64,000 bases of DNA from Pedobacter mucosus (GTDB lineage: Bacteria > Bacteroidota > Bacteroidia > Sphingobacteriales > Sphingobacteriaceae). How positions within the stretch are numbered: position 1 is the stretch's first letter; each line of letters begins with the position of its first letter. The position numbers and the translations under genes were made by a program. This document shows positions 52,133 to 60,556 of the stretch, in pieces. A model generated the notes under the pieces. It was not told the DNA's origin and did no database searches. It saw only the letters and a list, made by a program, of their open reading frames with translations. Location: the NCBI RefSeq assembly GCF_022200785.1, contig NZ_CP087585.1, positions 930,001-994,000 on the forward strand, read 5' to 3'.

Positions 52133-54505
52133 ATGTTTGAATTAAACCTAAAAATCGCATTTCGAAATCTCTGGAAAGATAAAACGGTATCTCTGATTAA
52201 TATAATCGGTTTGGCAACCGGCCTGGCGGCATGTGTGTTACTTCTTTTGTATGCTAATTACGAATTGAGCTATGATCGCCAAGGTAAGGAGTCGAGTAAG
52301 GTTTATCAGGTGATGACCAATTTTCAGGATGCGAAAGGAAAGATAACTAGTACGGGAGGATCACCAGGAGATGGAATTGCTGAAGCCATTCGCGAAAAAA
52401 TACCCCAAGTTCAAAAGATTGCGAGGGTTGGCGGCGGAGACAGATCTGTAATTTCTACAAAGCAAAAATTATTCAAAAGAAAAGATTTTTTTGCCGATCC
52501 ACAAATTCTGGAAATTTTTCAATATGATTTTATTGTCGGCAATCCTAAAACTGCACTGAATTCTCCTGATGGTATTATCCTAACCTCCGAGACTGCTAAA
52601 CTCCTGTTTGGAACTGTTGATGTGTTAGGAAGGGCAGTGAAATATAAGAATTCAAAAGATTTGAAAGTTACAGGAGTAATCAAAGATCTTCCAAAAAATA
52701 TGTCCCTTAGATTTGATTACCTCATGTCGTGGGAGTTCTTCAAAAGCATCAATGATTATGTTAGAAATCCTAGTTGGGGTAATTTCAACTTTTTAGCATT
52801 TGCTAAAGTAGATAATCCGAGAAGTATTGACATTATCAATTCCAGCGTTAAAAGACTTTTCAATGAAAACTACAAAGATCAAAAAGCGGAAAATTTTCTT
52901 TTCCCTTTTTCCGACATGCATTTACACGGTGAGTTCTCAGGCGGCAAAAGTATTGGAGGCGCAATCGAAAGAGTCTACCTGTTTATAGGACTAGGTTTAG
53001 GTATCTTACTTATCGCCTGTATCAATTTCATGAACCTGGCGACTGCGAGGTCAGCCCGTCGAGCTAAAGAAGTCGGGATAAAAAAGACCATTGGCGCAAC
53101 CAGACTTTCTCTGATAGTCCAGTTCTTAATGGAAGCATTTCTGCTCACCGTTCTTTCCGTCCTTATCGCAATTATTATAGTAGAAACTACTTTACCATTA
53201 TTCAATAATTTACTGGAAGTTGGAGTAAAAATTCCATATTCCAGTTGGGGATATTGGATAGGCATTCTAATCGTGACTTTATTTACAGGCGGAATTTCTG
53301 GAGCTTATCCGGCAATTTATCTTTCTGCTTTTAATCCCCAAAGTGCACTAGTAAACAAAAATGGCCGCGCGGGTTTTTTTTCGATAAATTTCAGACAGCT
53401 GTTAGTTGTTGCTCAATTTTCCTTCGCAATAGTCCTTCTAATCGCTACACTAGTCATTTACAGGCAATTGCAGTATATAAAAAACAGACCAATTGGATAT
53501 TCAACAAATTTACTTGCCGAAATCCCTCAGGATTACCAATTCCTCACTAGGTTCGAGTTGCTTAAATCACAGCTTATCAAATCCGGGGCTGCAATTTCCG
53601 TTAATCAATCCTCGCAAAGTATGACCGGAGTGAGCAACTGGTTCTATGGCCTAAAATGGCCGGATATGGAAGAGAAAGGGAAAGAGATTGTGTTTAACCG
53701 TCTGCAAACCCAATATGATTTACTGAAAACTACAGGCATAGAATTAATTCAGGGACGGGATTTCTCAAAGGACTTTGCCTCCGATACCGCTGGAGTTATG
53801 CTCAGCAAGAAGGCCGTAAATATGATGCAGCTTAAAAATCCAATAGGGAAAAACATTGACCTTTTTGGTCAACAGCTTAAAGTTATTGGAGTATTTAAGG
53901 ACTTTATTTGGGACTCCCCATACCACTCCGGCCGTCCGATGATTATTAACTTTAGTAAAAATGAAGGAGGAAATATTAACCTGAGATTGAATCCAAAGAA
54001 CAGTTTGAGTCATAATGTTGAGCTGATTGCTGCAGTAGCTAAAAACATTGACCAGAATTACCCATTGGAGCTTGCCTTTGTCGACGACCTTTTATCCCAG
54101 AAACTTCAGTCTGAAAAAGTATTGGGATTGCTAGCCAATGTATTTGGTGGTATCGCAATTTTAATCTCTTGCCTTGGCCTGTATTCCTTGGTGAGCTATA
54201 GTGCAGAACAACGCACAAAAGAATTTGGTGTACGAAGAGTACTTGGCGCTTCAGTTGCCAGTATCATTCAGTTATTGTCATTTTCATTTTTGAAAATGGT
54301 TCTCATCGCTGCCGTAATTAGTGTACCAATTGCATATTTTTTGATGAAAAAATGGTTGAACGGTTTCGAATTTCATGTGGGACTGTCAGTTTCAATATTT
54401 ATAATCTCGATATTCATAGCCGTTTTCATAGCATTTTTAACTGTGTTTTTTCAAGCTTACAAAGCTGCTGTGGCAAATCCCGTCAGCGCATTGAAATATG
54501 AATAA
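52133..54505 (+). CDS. FtsX/MacB-type ABC transporter permease
   Basis: 790-residue inner-membrane permease of the FtsX-like (MacB) group with two FtsX domains. The N-terminus NLKIAFRNLWKDKTVSLINIIGLATGLAACVLLLLYANYELSYD is typical. A periplasmic MacB core (about 45-270) is followed by ERVYLFIGLGLGILLIACINFMNLATARSARRAKEVGIKKTIGATR, then four TM helices. A second periplasmic domain follows, and a last block ISCLGLYSLVSYSAEQRTKEFGVRRVLGASVASI with C-terminal helices ending NPVSALKYE. No ATPase gene is adjacent. Bacteroidota often carry such orphan permeases near signalling genes; the partner and cargo are unknown. Confidence 0.93.
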   Translation: MFELNLKIAFRNLWKDKTVSLINIIGLATGLAACVLLLLYANYELSYDRQGKESSKVYQVMTNFQDAKGKITSTGGSPGDGIAEAIREKIPQVQKIARVGGGDRSVISTKQKLFKRKDFFADPQILEIFQYDFIVGNPKTALNSPDGIILTSETAKLLFGTVDVLGRAVKYKNSKDLKVTGVIKDLPKNMSLRFDYLMSWEFFKSINDYVRNPSWGNFNFLAFAKVDNPRSIDIINSSVKRLFNENYKDQKAENFLFPFSDMHLHGEFSGGKSIGGAIERVYLFIGLGLGILLIACINFMNLATARSARRAKEVGIKKTIGATRLSLIVQFLMEAFLLTVLSVLIAIIIVETTLPLFNNLLEVGVKIPYSSWGYWIGILIVTLFTGGISGAYPAIYLSAFNPQSALVNKNGRAGFFSINFRQLLVVAQFSFAIVLLIATLVIYRQLQYIKNRPIGYSTNLLAEIPQDYQFLTRFELLKSQLIKSGAAISVNQSSQSMTGVSNWFYGLKWPDMEEKGKEIVFNRLQTQYDLLKTTGIELIQGRDFSKDFASDTAGVMLSKKAVNMMQLKNPIGKNIDLFGQQLKVIGVFKDFIWDSPYHSGRPMIINFSKNEGGNINLRLNPKNSLSHNVELIAAVAKNIDQNYPLELAFVDDLLSQKLQSEKVLGLLANVFGGIAILISCLGLYSLVSYSAEQRTKEFGVRRVLGASVASIIQLLSFSFLKMVLIAAVISVPIAYFLMKKWLNGFEFHVGLSVSIFIISIFIAVFIAFLTVFFQAYKAAVANPVSALKYE

Positions 54506-54613
54506 TTGATAAAGTATCTGATCCTTCAAACCTAAATACTTCGATTTCTAAGCACATTAATGTGGCATTTTTTTAAAAAATTCTTTAAATATTTCCTCTA
54601 CAAGTAATAGACG

Positions 54614-54835
54614 ATGGATATAAAAATTCAATCCGACGGAGAGAAAAGAATTGTTATTGTGACAAAAAATAATCCTTTTACCTTAAAGTTATTGCAATCT
54701 TTCTTTGAGGTACAAGACAATTTGGATGATAATATCAAGATTAAATATGAAGATGTTGACCAAATTCCAATGATATGCCGGCTGCTTGTTGAGGAAAACA
54801 TCGATATTTTACAAATATTCATTCAGACTAGTTGA
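54614..54835 (+). CDS. Small hypothetical protein, possibly an ABC-ATPase C-terminal (DUF4162-like) fragment
   Basis: 73 residues, no signal peptide or TM. The segment KIKYEDVDQIPMICRLLVEENIDILQIF recalls the end of the DUF4162 domain found at the C-terminus of ABC ATPases (IPEINRLLVE.GIDV.. pattern). No Walker A or B motif is present here or upstream. It follows an ABC permease by 108 bp. It could be a remnant of a lost ATPase gene or an unrelated small protein; a repeat copy begins 22 bp past its stop. Confidence 0.4.
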   Translation: MDIKIQSDGEKRIVIVTKNNPFTLKLLQSFFEVQDNLDDNIKIKYEDVDQIPMICRLLVEENIDILQIFIQTS

Positions 54836-54857
54836 TATTGTAAATACCTAATAAGTT

Positions 54858-54903
54858 TCGTTTTTTGAGACTAATAACATCTAATGAACATCCTTAGTCT
54901 TAT
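54858..54903 (+). repeat. Dispersed about 46-bp repeat, copy B
   Basis: Begins TCGTTTTTTGAGAC and ends CTTAGTCTTAT, 22 bp after the stop of the 73-residue gene. It aligns without gaps to copy C and with one gap to copy A. Confidence 0.6.
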
Positions 54904-55041
54904 GAAAAAATCTACATTTCATTGATAACAACAATTATAGCCAGTTGCAAATTTGAGCGCTGGTATTACTTTTTGCTAAATGAGAATACTAATAGCAAGT
55001 AAAATTATAGGCTACATTTTTATTATTATGTAGGCAATAAT

Positions 55042-55446
55042 CTACATTCGTTCATCCATACAAACTATATTAAACTTATGTCCATCCGGATCGGAAAATA
55101 CACAAACATAAAAACCGTTTTCATCGATTTTAGGACCCATATTAAGAGTACCTATAGACGATTTTACCAGTTCAGCCCATTGATCAACTTCTTCATTACT
55201 CTTGGCTGCCATTGAAAAGATCACTTCATTACCATCTCTGGTTGAGCTGACATTGCCATTCATACTAGAGGCAAGGCGATCAGACTTAAAAAAATTAATT
55301 ACGAACTGATTATCTCCAAACTTGAAACTAGCGAGGTTTTCGACTTCATCATATCCATTGCTTTTAAATCCTAATTGCTCATAAAAAAATTTTGTTCTTT
55401 TTAGATCTTCTACAGCTAGGTTACCCCATATCATTGACGTTTGCAT
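55042..55446 (-). CDS. VOC (glyoxalase/bleomycin resistance-like) superfamily protein
   Basis: 134-residue cytoplasmic protein with paired beta-alpha-beta units. The start MIWGNLAVEDLKRTKFFYEQLGF is the standard first module. FKFGDNQFVINFF and the end NGFYVCVFSDPDGHKFNIVCMD match the second, including the DPDGH.. metal-ligand end typical of glyoxalase-like proteins. The actual reaction is not determinable (isomerase, dioxygenase or antibiotic-binding types exist). It is followed on the same strand by an NTF2-like gene upstream (59 bp away), so the two may be co-transcribed. Confidence 0.87.
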   Translation of the reverse strand: MQTSMIWGNLAVEDLKRTKFFYEQLGFKSNGYDEVENLASFKFGDNQFVINFFKSDRLASSMNGNVSSTRDGNEVIFSMAAKSNEEVDQWAELVKSSIGTLNMGPKIDENGFYVCVFSDPDGHKFNIVCMDERM

Positions 55447-55504
55447 GGTGAATTTGTTTAAGGATGTTTATTATACAATTAATAACGTTAATATGACGCA
55501 GACC

Positions 55505-55867
55505 CTATACGTTATCAATAACATATGAAGTCATGAGAATAATCTTATCATTTGAAAAATGATAGATATCACAAGATGATCCCTGATAAGGACTTCCATT
55601 AGGTCTTTCTCCGGTAGTGGTACACTCTACGGATGCCATTTCTCCGTCGATGATTATTGTTCCGAATTTGAAATACATTCTTTCGGGCATATCCTCTCCA
55701 GCATCCATGTTTTTAATCTCATCTTTACCCCTCAATGTGGTATGCCCAGTGGATGAGCTATACATTTCCCATATGATTTCATCCGAAAGGAATTCTATAA
55801 ATTCCTCCATTTTGTTTTCTTCGAAGATCTTATTGACCTTAGCGATAAGTGCTCTTGTAGTAGTCAT
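55505..55867 (-). CDS. SnoaL/NTF2-like small protein
   Basis: 120-residue protein with the cone-shaped NTF2-like pattern. It has an N-terminal helix (ALIAKVNKIFEENKMEEFIEFLSDEIIWEM), a strand region with GKDEIKNMD, and DGEMASVECTTTGERPNGSPYQGSSCDIYHFSNDKIILMTSYV. This resembles SnoaL-like ketosteroid-isomerase relatives (W..y.. then G.e.i..), which often bind small hydrophobic ligands. No catalytic Asp/His pair can be assigned. It is probably co-transcribed with the VOC gene downstream. Confidence 0.78.
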   Translation of the reverse strand: MTTTRALIAKVNKIFEENKMEEFIEFLSDEIIWEMYSSSTGHTTLRGKDEIKNMDAGEDMPERMYFKFGTIIIDGEMASVECTTTGERPNGSPYQGSSCDIYHFSNDKIILMTSYVIDNV

Positions 55868-56091
55868 ATAAAATAAACAAATTGAAATAAGAAATGTTTT
55901 TTCAATAGCCTTTGCATTAGGTGTTTAATTAAAATAATATGTTGTGCCTGACTTCTTAATACTTGTAATTTTCATCTTTCATACTTACGCCTATTTAGTA
56001 AATTAAAAGAATAATATTATCTTGCTATCGCTTTACAGGTCTAGGCTTCCTATTTGTTATGCCCGTGAGTTGCAATGATTAATGGCGACAT

Positions 56092-57138
56092 ATGAGATTT
56101 TATATCATTATATTCTTGGTATTAGGCATTCTTGCTGAAGGATTTGGGCAGAAGGTGAAGATTCTTCTTATTGGAGCTTCTCATGATTACAGCAAATCTC
56201 AGGACCAAAATTTTTCAAACATTCATCGAAGAATACGGGCATTTAAGCCAAATGCATTTTTTGGAGAGTTCGTTAGTTCAGAAGATGAAGCAACCCTGAT
56301 GGACTATTGGTGTAAAGCTGATAATCTCAAAAGAGTAAAAAAATTACGTTCTACCAGGAGTATTCCAAAAGACAAGATCACCCATGTTATTGATAGTTTA
56401 AAGGCAATTTCAGAACAAGACAGTAATAATCTCTATCTGAAATCAGATCTTGCTCATGCCTATTACCTGGCTGAGGATGCCGCCAATGGCCATTATTTAT
56501 ATTGGCAGGTATATGACCACCTGAAGAAGTCAGCAGACAGTAAGCTAGAGAAATATGTTGACAGTTTACTTTGCCCAAAGCAAGATGTGTCCGGAAGAAG
56601 TATGAAAAGACTGGCTACCTCAGAGTATGCTTTTATAGCATTTCCTATGATGAAGGAGTTTGGACTAACGGAAATGTTGTCGATGGATTGCCAGGATTAT
56701 GATTTGAACTGGACCGCTTCTGCAATAGCTTTTCATAATAAATTTGAAGTATTTCAAAAAGATTCACTGGCAACAGCTTATAAAGCTATATCTGCTTTAT
56801 TAGAGAGAAGAGATAAAGGTTTTAAGAAATACCAGGAAATGGAAAGTTCATCGAATGTTTTTACAGAATGGTTAAACACTGATGAGGCCGCAGGTATATT
56901 AGCATCTGGGGATTTTTACTTTAACGAACTTTATAATTTTAAAAATTTCCCTAAGCAGGAGATGTTATCTAAAATTCATTGGTGGAAAAAGCGGAATGAA
57001 GGAATGTGTATGAATATTGTGAATAGAGCAAAAGAAAATCAGGCTAAACGGGTAGTTGTAATGGTAGGAGCTAACCATCTACAGTTTATGCAAGAAATAT
57101 TCCAAACAATACCGAATGTTGAGGTATTAACACTATAA
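56092..57138 (+). CDS. DUF5694/TraB-like exported protein
   Basis: 348-residue protein with a signal peptide (FYIIIFLVLGILAEGFG). The first strand KVKILLIGASHDYSKSQDQ carries the His of TraB-like folds (expected GT.H.). It is followed by the FKPNAFFGEFVSSEDE segment with a conserved Glu, and the closing strand KRVVVMVGANHLQFMQEIF with another His. This arrangement is characteristic of the TraB/Tiki/DUF5694 superfamily of metal-dependent hydrolases, found secreted in many Bacteroidota. Substrate unknown. Its stop is 42 bp from dispersed repeat copy C. Confidence 0.72.
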   Translation: MRFYIIIFLVLGILAEGFGQKVKILLIGASHDYSKSQDQNFSNIHRRIRAFKPNAFFGEFVSSEDEATLMDYWCKADNLKRVKKLRSTRSIPKDKITHVIDSLKAISEQDSNNLYLKSDLAHAYYLAEDAANGHYLYWQVYDHLKKSADSKLEKYVDSLLCPKQDVSGRSMKRLATSEYAFIAFPMMKEFGLTEMLSMDCQDYDLNWTASAIAFHNKFEVFQKDSLATAYKAISALLERRDKGFKKYQEMESSSNVFTEWLNTDEAAGILASGDFYFNELYNFKNFPKQEMLSKIHWWKKRNEGMCMNIVNRAKENQAKRVVVMVGANHLQFMQEIFQTIPNVEVLTL

Positions 57139-57180
57139 TGCCCTCAATAAGTAAAGGACAGATGTAGTATCAAATGTTTC

Positions 57181-57226
57181 TCGTTTTTTGAGGCTAAAAT
57201 TATTCAATGAAAGTCTTTGGTTTCAT
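57181..57226 (+). repeat. Dispersed about 46-bp repeat, copy C
   Basis: Begins TCGTTTTTTGAGGC and ends CTTTGGTTTCAT, 42 bp after the TraB-like gene. It is the last clear copy; none was seen before about 50.7 kb or after 57.3 kb. Confidence 0.6.
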
Positions 57227-57369
57227 TGAATAATTTACCGATTTTTGATAATTTGAATTCTAAATTAGAACCTCCATTATTCCACTTTAAATCCATTTTT
57301 GAGAAGAATAAAATTCTTAAATAATTTGATAGGATTTATTTTTAGAATTAATTTATAAAAAAATAATTA

Positions 57370-57692
57370 TGTGACACATGTTGCATGATTTCGGTTGGCC
57401 ATTAATTAAAACGCTTTATGATAAATACAAGGAACGTGGATTAAAGGTAGTTTATTTTAATAATGATGATGATGAGGTTAGATGGAAAAGTCATGTTGAA
57501 AAAAATCAACTTACATGGATTAATGTGTCGGAAAAGCAAAAATTTTTAGAAAGCAAAATTCCCAAATCCTTTGGCATTTATGCCGTACCTACCTGCATTT
57601 TAGTAAATGCAAACGGTAAAGTCACATACAATTCGGATCAAGAAGATACTGGATTAGATAAACTCGAAGTAGCTATTATAAACGTTATCTAA
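57370..57692 (+). pseudogene. Frameshifted thioredoxin-like (TlpA/ResA type) remnant
   Basis: The open frame from 57378 reads as the C-terminal two-thirds of a thioredoxin-like protein: HDFGWPLIKTLYDKYKERGLKVVYFNNDDDEVRWK, KIPKSFGIYAVPTCILVNANGKVTY with the cis-Pro in AVPT. The expected N-terminal strand and WCxxC are missing from this frame. TGTGACACATGT (57370-57381) in the other frame reads Cys-Asp-Thr-Cys, followed by two bases and then the His-Asp-Phe of the open frame. A single-base deletion after the CxxC would explain this. Upstream stops show that the rest is gone. Confidence 0.72.
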
Positions 57693-58530
57693 GTGTCTAT
57701 GATAAAATTTGAGGTTTATAAATAGTTGATTTAAGTCGCATATTCATCCCTTTTTTACTAAAAAAAATATAAATATAGGATAAGAGGTTAATACCTTACT
57801 TAAAAAATTTTTTGGTCGCATTTGATGCAGATAAGAATGAAATCTTCAAAAATTAAATGCACTAATTCTTTTATTAGCTTTTCGTGAGGTTTTGAATTCT
57901 TTATTGTAATTATTTTTGATAAAACTAATTGCCGGTGAACATCTGAAATTCCCAGAAAATTGATTTCGCACTATCAGTTCCCATCTGTTAACATTTTTGT
58001 ATAAAAATGTGGTTATGCCTCGTCTAACTGGTATGTCATATACAATTATGTACCTTTCACGAACGATTTTGTCCTTTTCACTATTAAATATTCTAATAGT
58101 TCATTAAATAACACTTTTATTGCTTTAGATAAGTAAAAGGTAAACACGTAAATAAGCGCTTAATTACTTTCCTGATACAATATTAATACCATTCAACTAC
58201 TCCAATGCTTTAATCTATCTTTCATTGGTTTGACTTAAAATTTGACACCCGTAGAGAAGTGTAATGTAGATTAAATAAAACATTTCCAAGCAACCGGTAA
58301 TGGTAATTAGCTGGAAGGACCAGTGTTCCAGATGCAGTTGAGAATTGGTGACACAATGTTGAATGGTCTCCCTCGGAGAACTGGATTGTGGAGGTATTAT
58401 ATATTGTTTAATATCGCATATGCCCAGAATGAGGTAATGTACATAAAAACATGTTTACCGCCTCTTATACTAGCTCTTGGTTACAAACATACTGCAATTA
58501 ATGCTAACCAATTTTATATGAACTGTTCGA
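57693..58530. other. Intergenic 838 bp before the PUL 3 sigma factor
   Basis: AT-rich stretch with no gene that I can support. An open frame at 58323-58553 overlaps the sigma start and has no recognisable features. The promoter of the sigma/FecR/SusC locus should be in its right half; no exact TAnnTTTG box was found. No repeat copy or inverted repeat stands out. Confidence 0.4.
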
Positions 58531-59103
58531 ATGATGGATTTAAGTGTACATAGTGATGAAGATTTATTTCTGCTCACCAAACAAGGTGATAATCATGCAT
58601 TCGCTCAAATCTATACGAAGCATTGGCAGATAATGTACAATACAGCAAGAAATATTCTTAGAGACGAAGATGCGGTACATGATATATTACAAAATATCTT
58701 CGTCAGCTTATGGCAACGCAGGAATGATTTGGAAATCACATCCCTAAAATCATACCTTCAACAGGCAACCAGATTTGCCGTATTCAAGGCCATTCGGCAA
58801 ACTCAGCACGACAAGGAGCTTTACAAAAGAATCTCAGCTATTACGGTTGAAATCATTACAGAGGAACCGCTATTGATAAAAGAACAAAGTCAGTTATTGA
58901 AAAGATTAGTTGATAAACTTCCTGAAGATTGTCGTGAATCTTTTCGATTGAGCAGGGAAGAAGGGCTGACTTACAAGCAAATTGCCGCTTTATTGGGGAT
59001 TTCTGAGAAAACAGTGGAAAAACGGATATCAAAGTCCCTTAAACTCCTTAGGCATGGGCTAAGTTTTGGCATATGTATATCACTTCTCAACGGAATAAAC
59101 TGA
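58531..59103 (+). CDS. ECF-type RNA polymerase sigma factor (PUL 3)
   Basis: 190-residue FecI-like ECF sigma factor. Region 2 is seen in NHAFAQIYTKHWQIMYNTARNILRDEDAVHDILQNIFVSLWQRRNDLEI. Region 4 is seen in LPEDCRESFRLSREEGLTYKQIAALLGISEKTVEKRISKSLKLLRHGLSF. ATGs at 58531 and 58534 are adjacent and either may be used. The gene is co-directional with FecR 80 bp downstream, unlike the divergent pair of PUL 2. Confidence 0.95.
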   Translation: MMDLSVHSDEDLFLLTKQGDNHAFAQIYTKHWQIMYNTARNILRDEDAVHDILQNIFVSLWQRRNDLEITSLKSYLQQATRFAVFKAIRQTQHDKELYKRISAITVEIITEEPLLIKEQSQLLKRLVDKLPEDCRESFRLSREEGLTYKQIAALLGISEKTVEKRISKSLKLLRHGLSFGICISLLNGIN

Positions 59104-59183
59104 AAATATAAGACTTCAAATATTTTTACATTTTACCGTAGGGTATCATCCTGTTTCCGGTACTTATATACGACTGACCAAAA

Positions 59184-60401
59184 ATGGAAAAACATATTTT
59201 TTTAAATATCATAAATAGATATCTGAAGGGAACTGCTTCGGAAAGCGAAATCCTGCTGTTGGAAAATTACTATCGCAAATTAGAAGAGCACAGCGCCCTA
59301 CCGATCGACCTTAATCAACTGTTGCACACCAAGGAAATTATTTTCACCGACATCATTAACGAAATTAAATCGCGTGAAAATCCTGGCCTCTCTGGTTCTA
59401 AAGGTGGGAAATTCATTGAACAAGTGTTTCATGGGTATTCTACAGAGGAAACTGGTTATATGATTATCGGCAAGGCCCGGAAAGCAAAAACACGCAAGTT
59501 ATGGATTAAAATAGCAACTGCCGCTATGATATTGGTTACCGTAGGCTTATCGGTATTTTACCGAAATATTAGGGTTAATAATGAGCTCAATTTGATAAAT
59601 GAAATTCCAACTGGCAAACAAGCCGCTACACTTACCCTTTCCAATGGAAAAAAAATCAGGCTGTCGGGTGCGGCAAAGGGAGATTTGGCCACAGAAGCAG
59701 GCGTAGTAATTTCCAAAACAAATACTGGTCAGATTGTGTATCGTATTGCTGAAAGCGAAAAAGGTGAAACGAAATTGAATACATTAACCACTGCTGAGGG
59801 AGAAACTTTTATGGTTGTCATGCCGGATCTAACCGAAGTGTGGCTTAACGCTGCCTCATCCTTAACCTATCCTACTAATTTCAAAGGAAATATGAGAGAG
59901 GTTTTCCTTACAGGCGAGGGCTATTTCCAGGTTGCTCATCGAGCAGCGATGCCATTTATAGTACATACAAAAATGCAGGATGTTGAGGTTTTGGGAACTC
60001 ATTTTAATATTAATGCCTATGGAGACAACGGAAAAACGAAAACCACATTGCTGACAGGATCTGTAAAAGTTAGGCACAGACATTTATTTGCCTTGTTGCG
60101 GCCGGGTGAAGAATCTGTATTAACCCAAAATGCTATCACTACAAATCCGGCAGATGTCGATGTAGCAATTGCATGGAAGGACGGCTATTTCAGGTTTAAT
60201 AATGCCAGCATTGAAGAGATTATGGGAGAACTTTGCCGATGGTATAATATCGATGTAGATTATGAAGGCAAAGTAACTAAAACAGGCTACACTGGAAAAA
60301 TTTCCAGATATAAAAATATAAGTCAGGTATTAAAAATGCTCCAAAGAACAAAGGCAGTTCACTTTAAAATTGAAGGAAGGAGGGTGATCATAAAGTTATA
60401 A
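59184..60401 (+). CDS. FecR-family anti-sigma factor (PUL 3)
   Basis: 405-residue inner-membrane anti-sigma factor. The cytoplasmic N-terminus (IINRYLKGTASESEILLLENYYRKLEEH) is followed by one TM helix (IATAAMILVTVGLSVFY, about 110-126). The FecR domain (TTAEGETFMVVMPDLTEVWLNAASSLTYPTNF, EVFLTGEGYFQVAHRAAMPFIVHTKMQDVEVLGTHFNINAY) and a C-terminal DUF4974 segment (NASIEEIMGELCRWYNIDVDYEGKV, FKIEGRRVIIKL) complete it. It should control the sigma factor upstream in response to the SusC STN domain downstream. The cytoplasmic part is about 30 residues longer than in the PUL 2 copy. Confidence 0.94.
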   Translation: MEKHIFLNIINRYLKGTASESEILLLENYYRKLEEHSALPIDLNQLLHTKEIIFTDIINEIKSRENPGLSGSKGGKFIEQVFHGYSTEETGYMIIGKARKAKTRKLWIKIATAAMILVTVGLSVFYRNIRVNNELNLINEIPTGKQAATLTLSNGKKIRLSGAAKGDLATEAGVVISKTNTGQIVYRIAESEKGETKLNTLTTAEGETFMVVMPDLTEVWLNAASSLTYPTNFKGNMREVFLTGEGYFQVAHRAAMPFIVHTKMQDVEVLGTHFNINAYGDNGKTKTTLLTGSVKVRHRHLFALLRPGEESVLTQNAITTNPADVDVAIAWKDGYFRFNNASIEEIMGELCRWYNIDVDYEGKVTKTGYTGKISRYKNISQVLKMLQRTKAVHFKIEGRRVIIKL

Positions 60402-60431
60402 ATCTACCTAATCTGATTTCCAAAAGAAAGC

Positions 60432-60451
60432 CATTCCGTTAGAGCGGAATG
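60432..60451 (+). terminator. Hairpin between fecR and susC (PUL 3)
   Basis: CATTCCG and CGGAATG form a 7-bp stem with a 6-nt loop, 30 bp after the FecR stop, followed by ACTTCTTTAGG. It sits where PUL 2 has its 9-bp hairpin. A role in reducing readthrough into, or separately stabilising, the susCD mRNA is inferred. Confidence 0.45.
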
Positions 60452-60556
60452 ACTTCTTTAGGTCTTCATCAATAATCAAACTAACTATTTCTGAACCGCA
60501 GGGCGCTTTATTCATCTGGAAAATTTAGCAGCGCATTGCATAACCCTTCTTGACAA

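Noticed and set aside
58323..58553. 76-codon open frame before the PUL 3 sigma factor
   Set aside because: It overlaps the sigma start in another frame and has no recognisable features.
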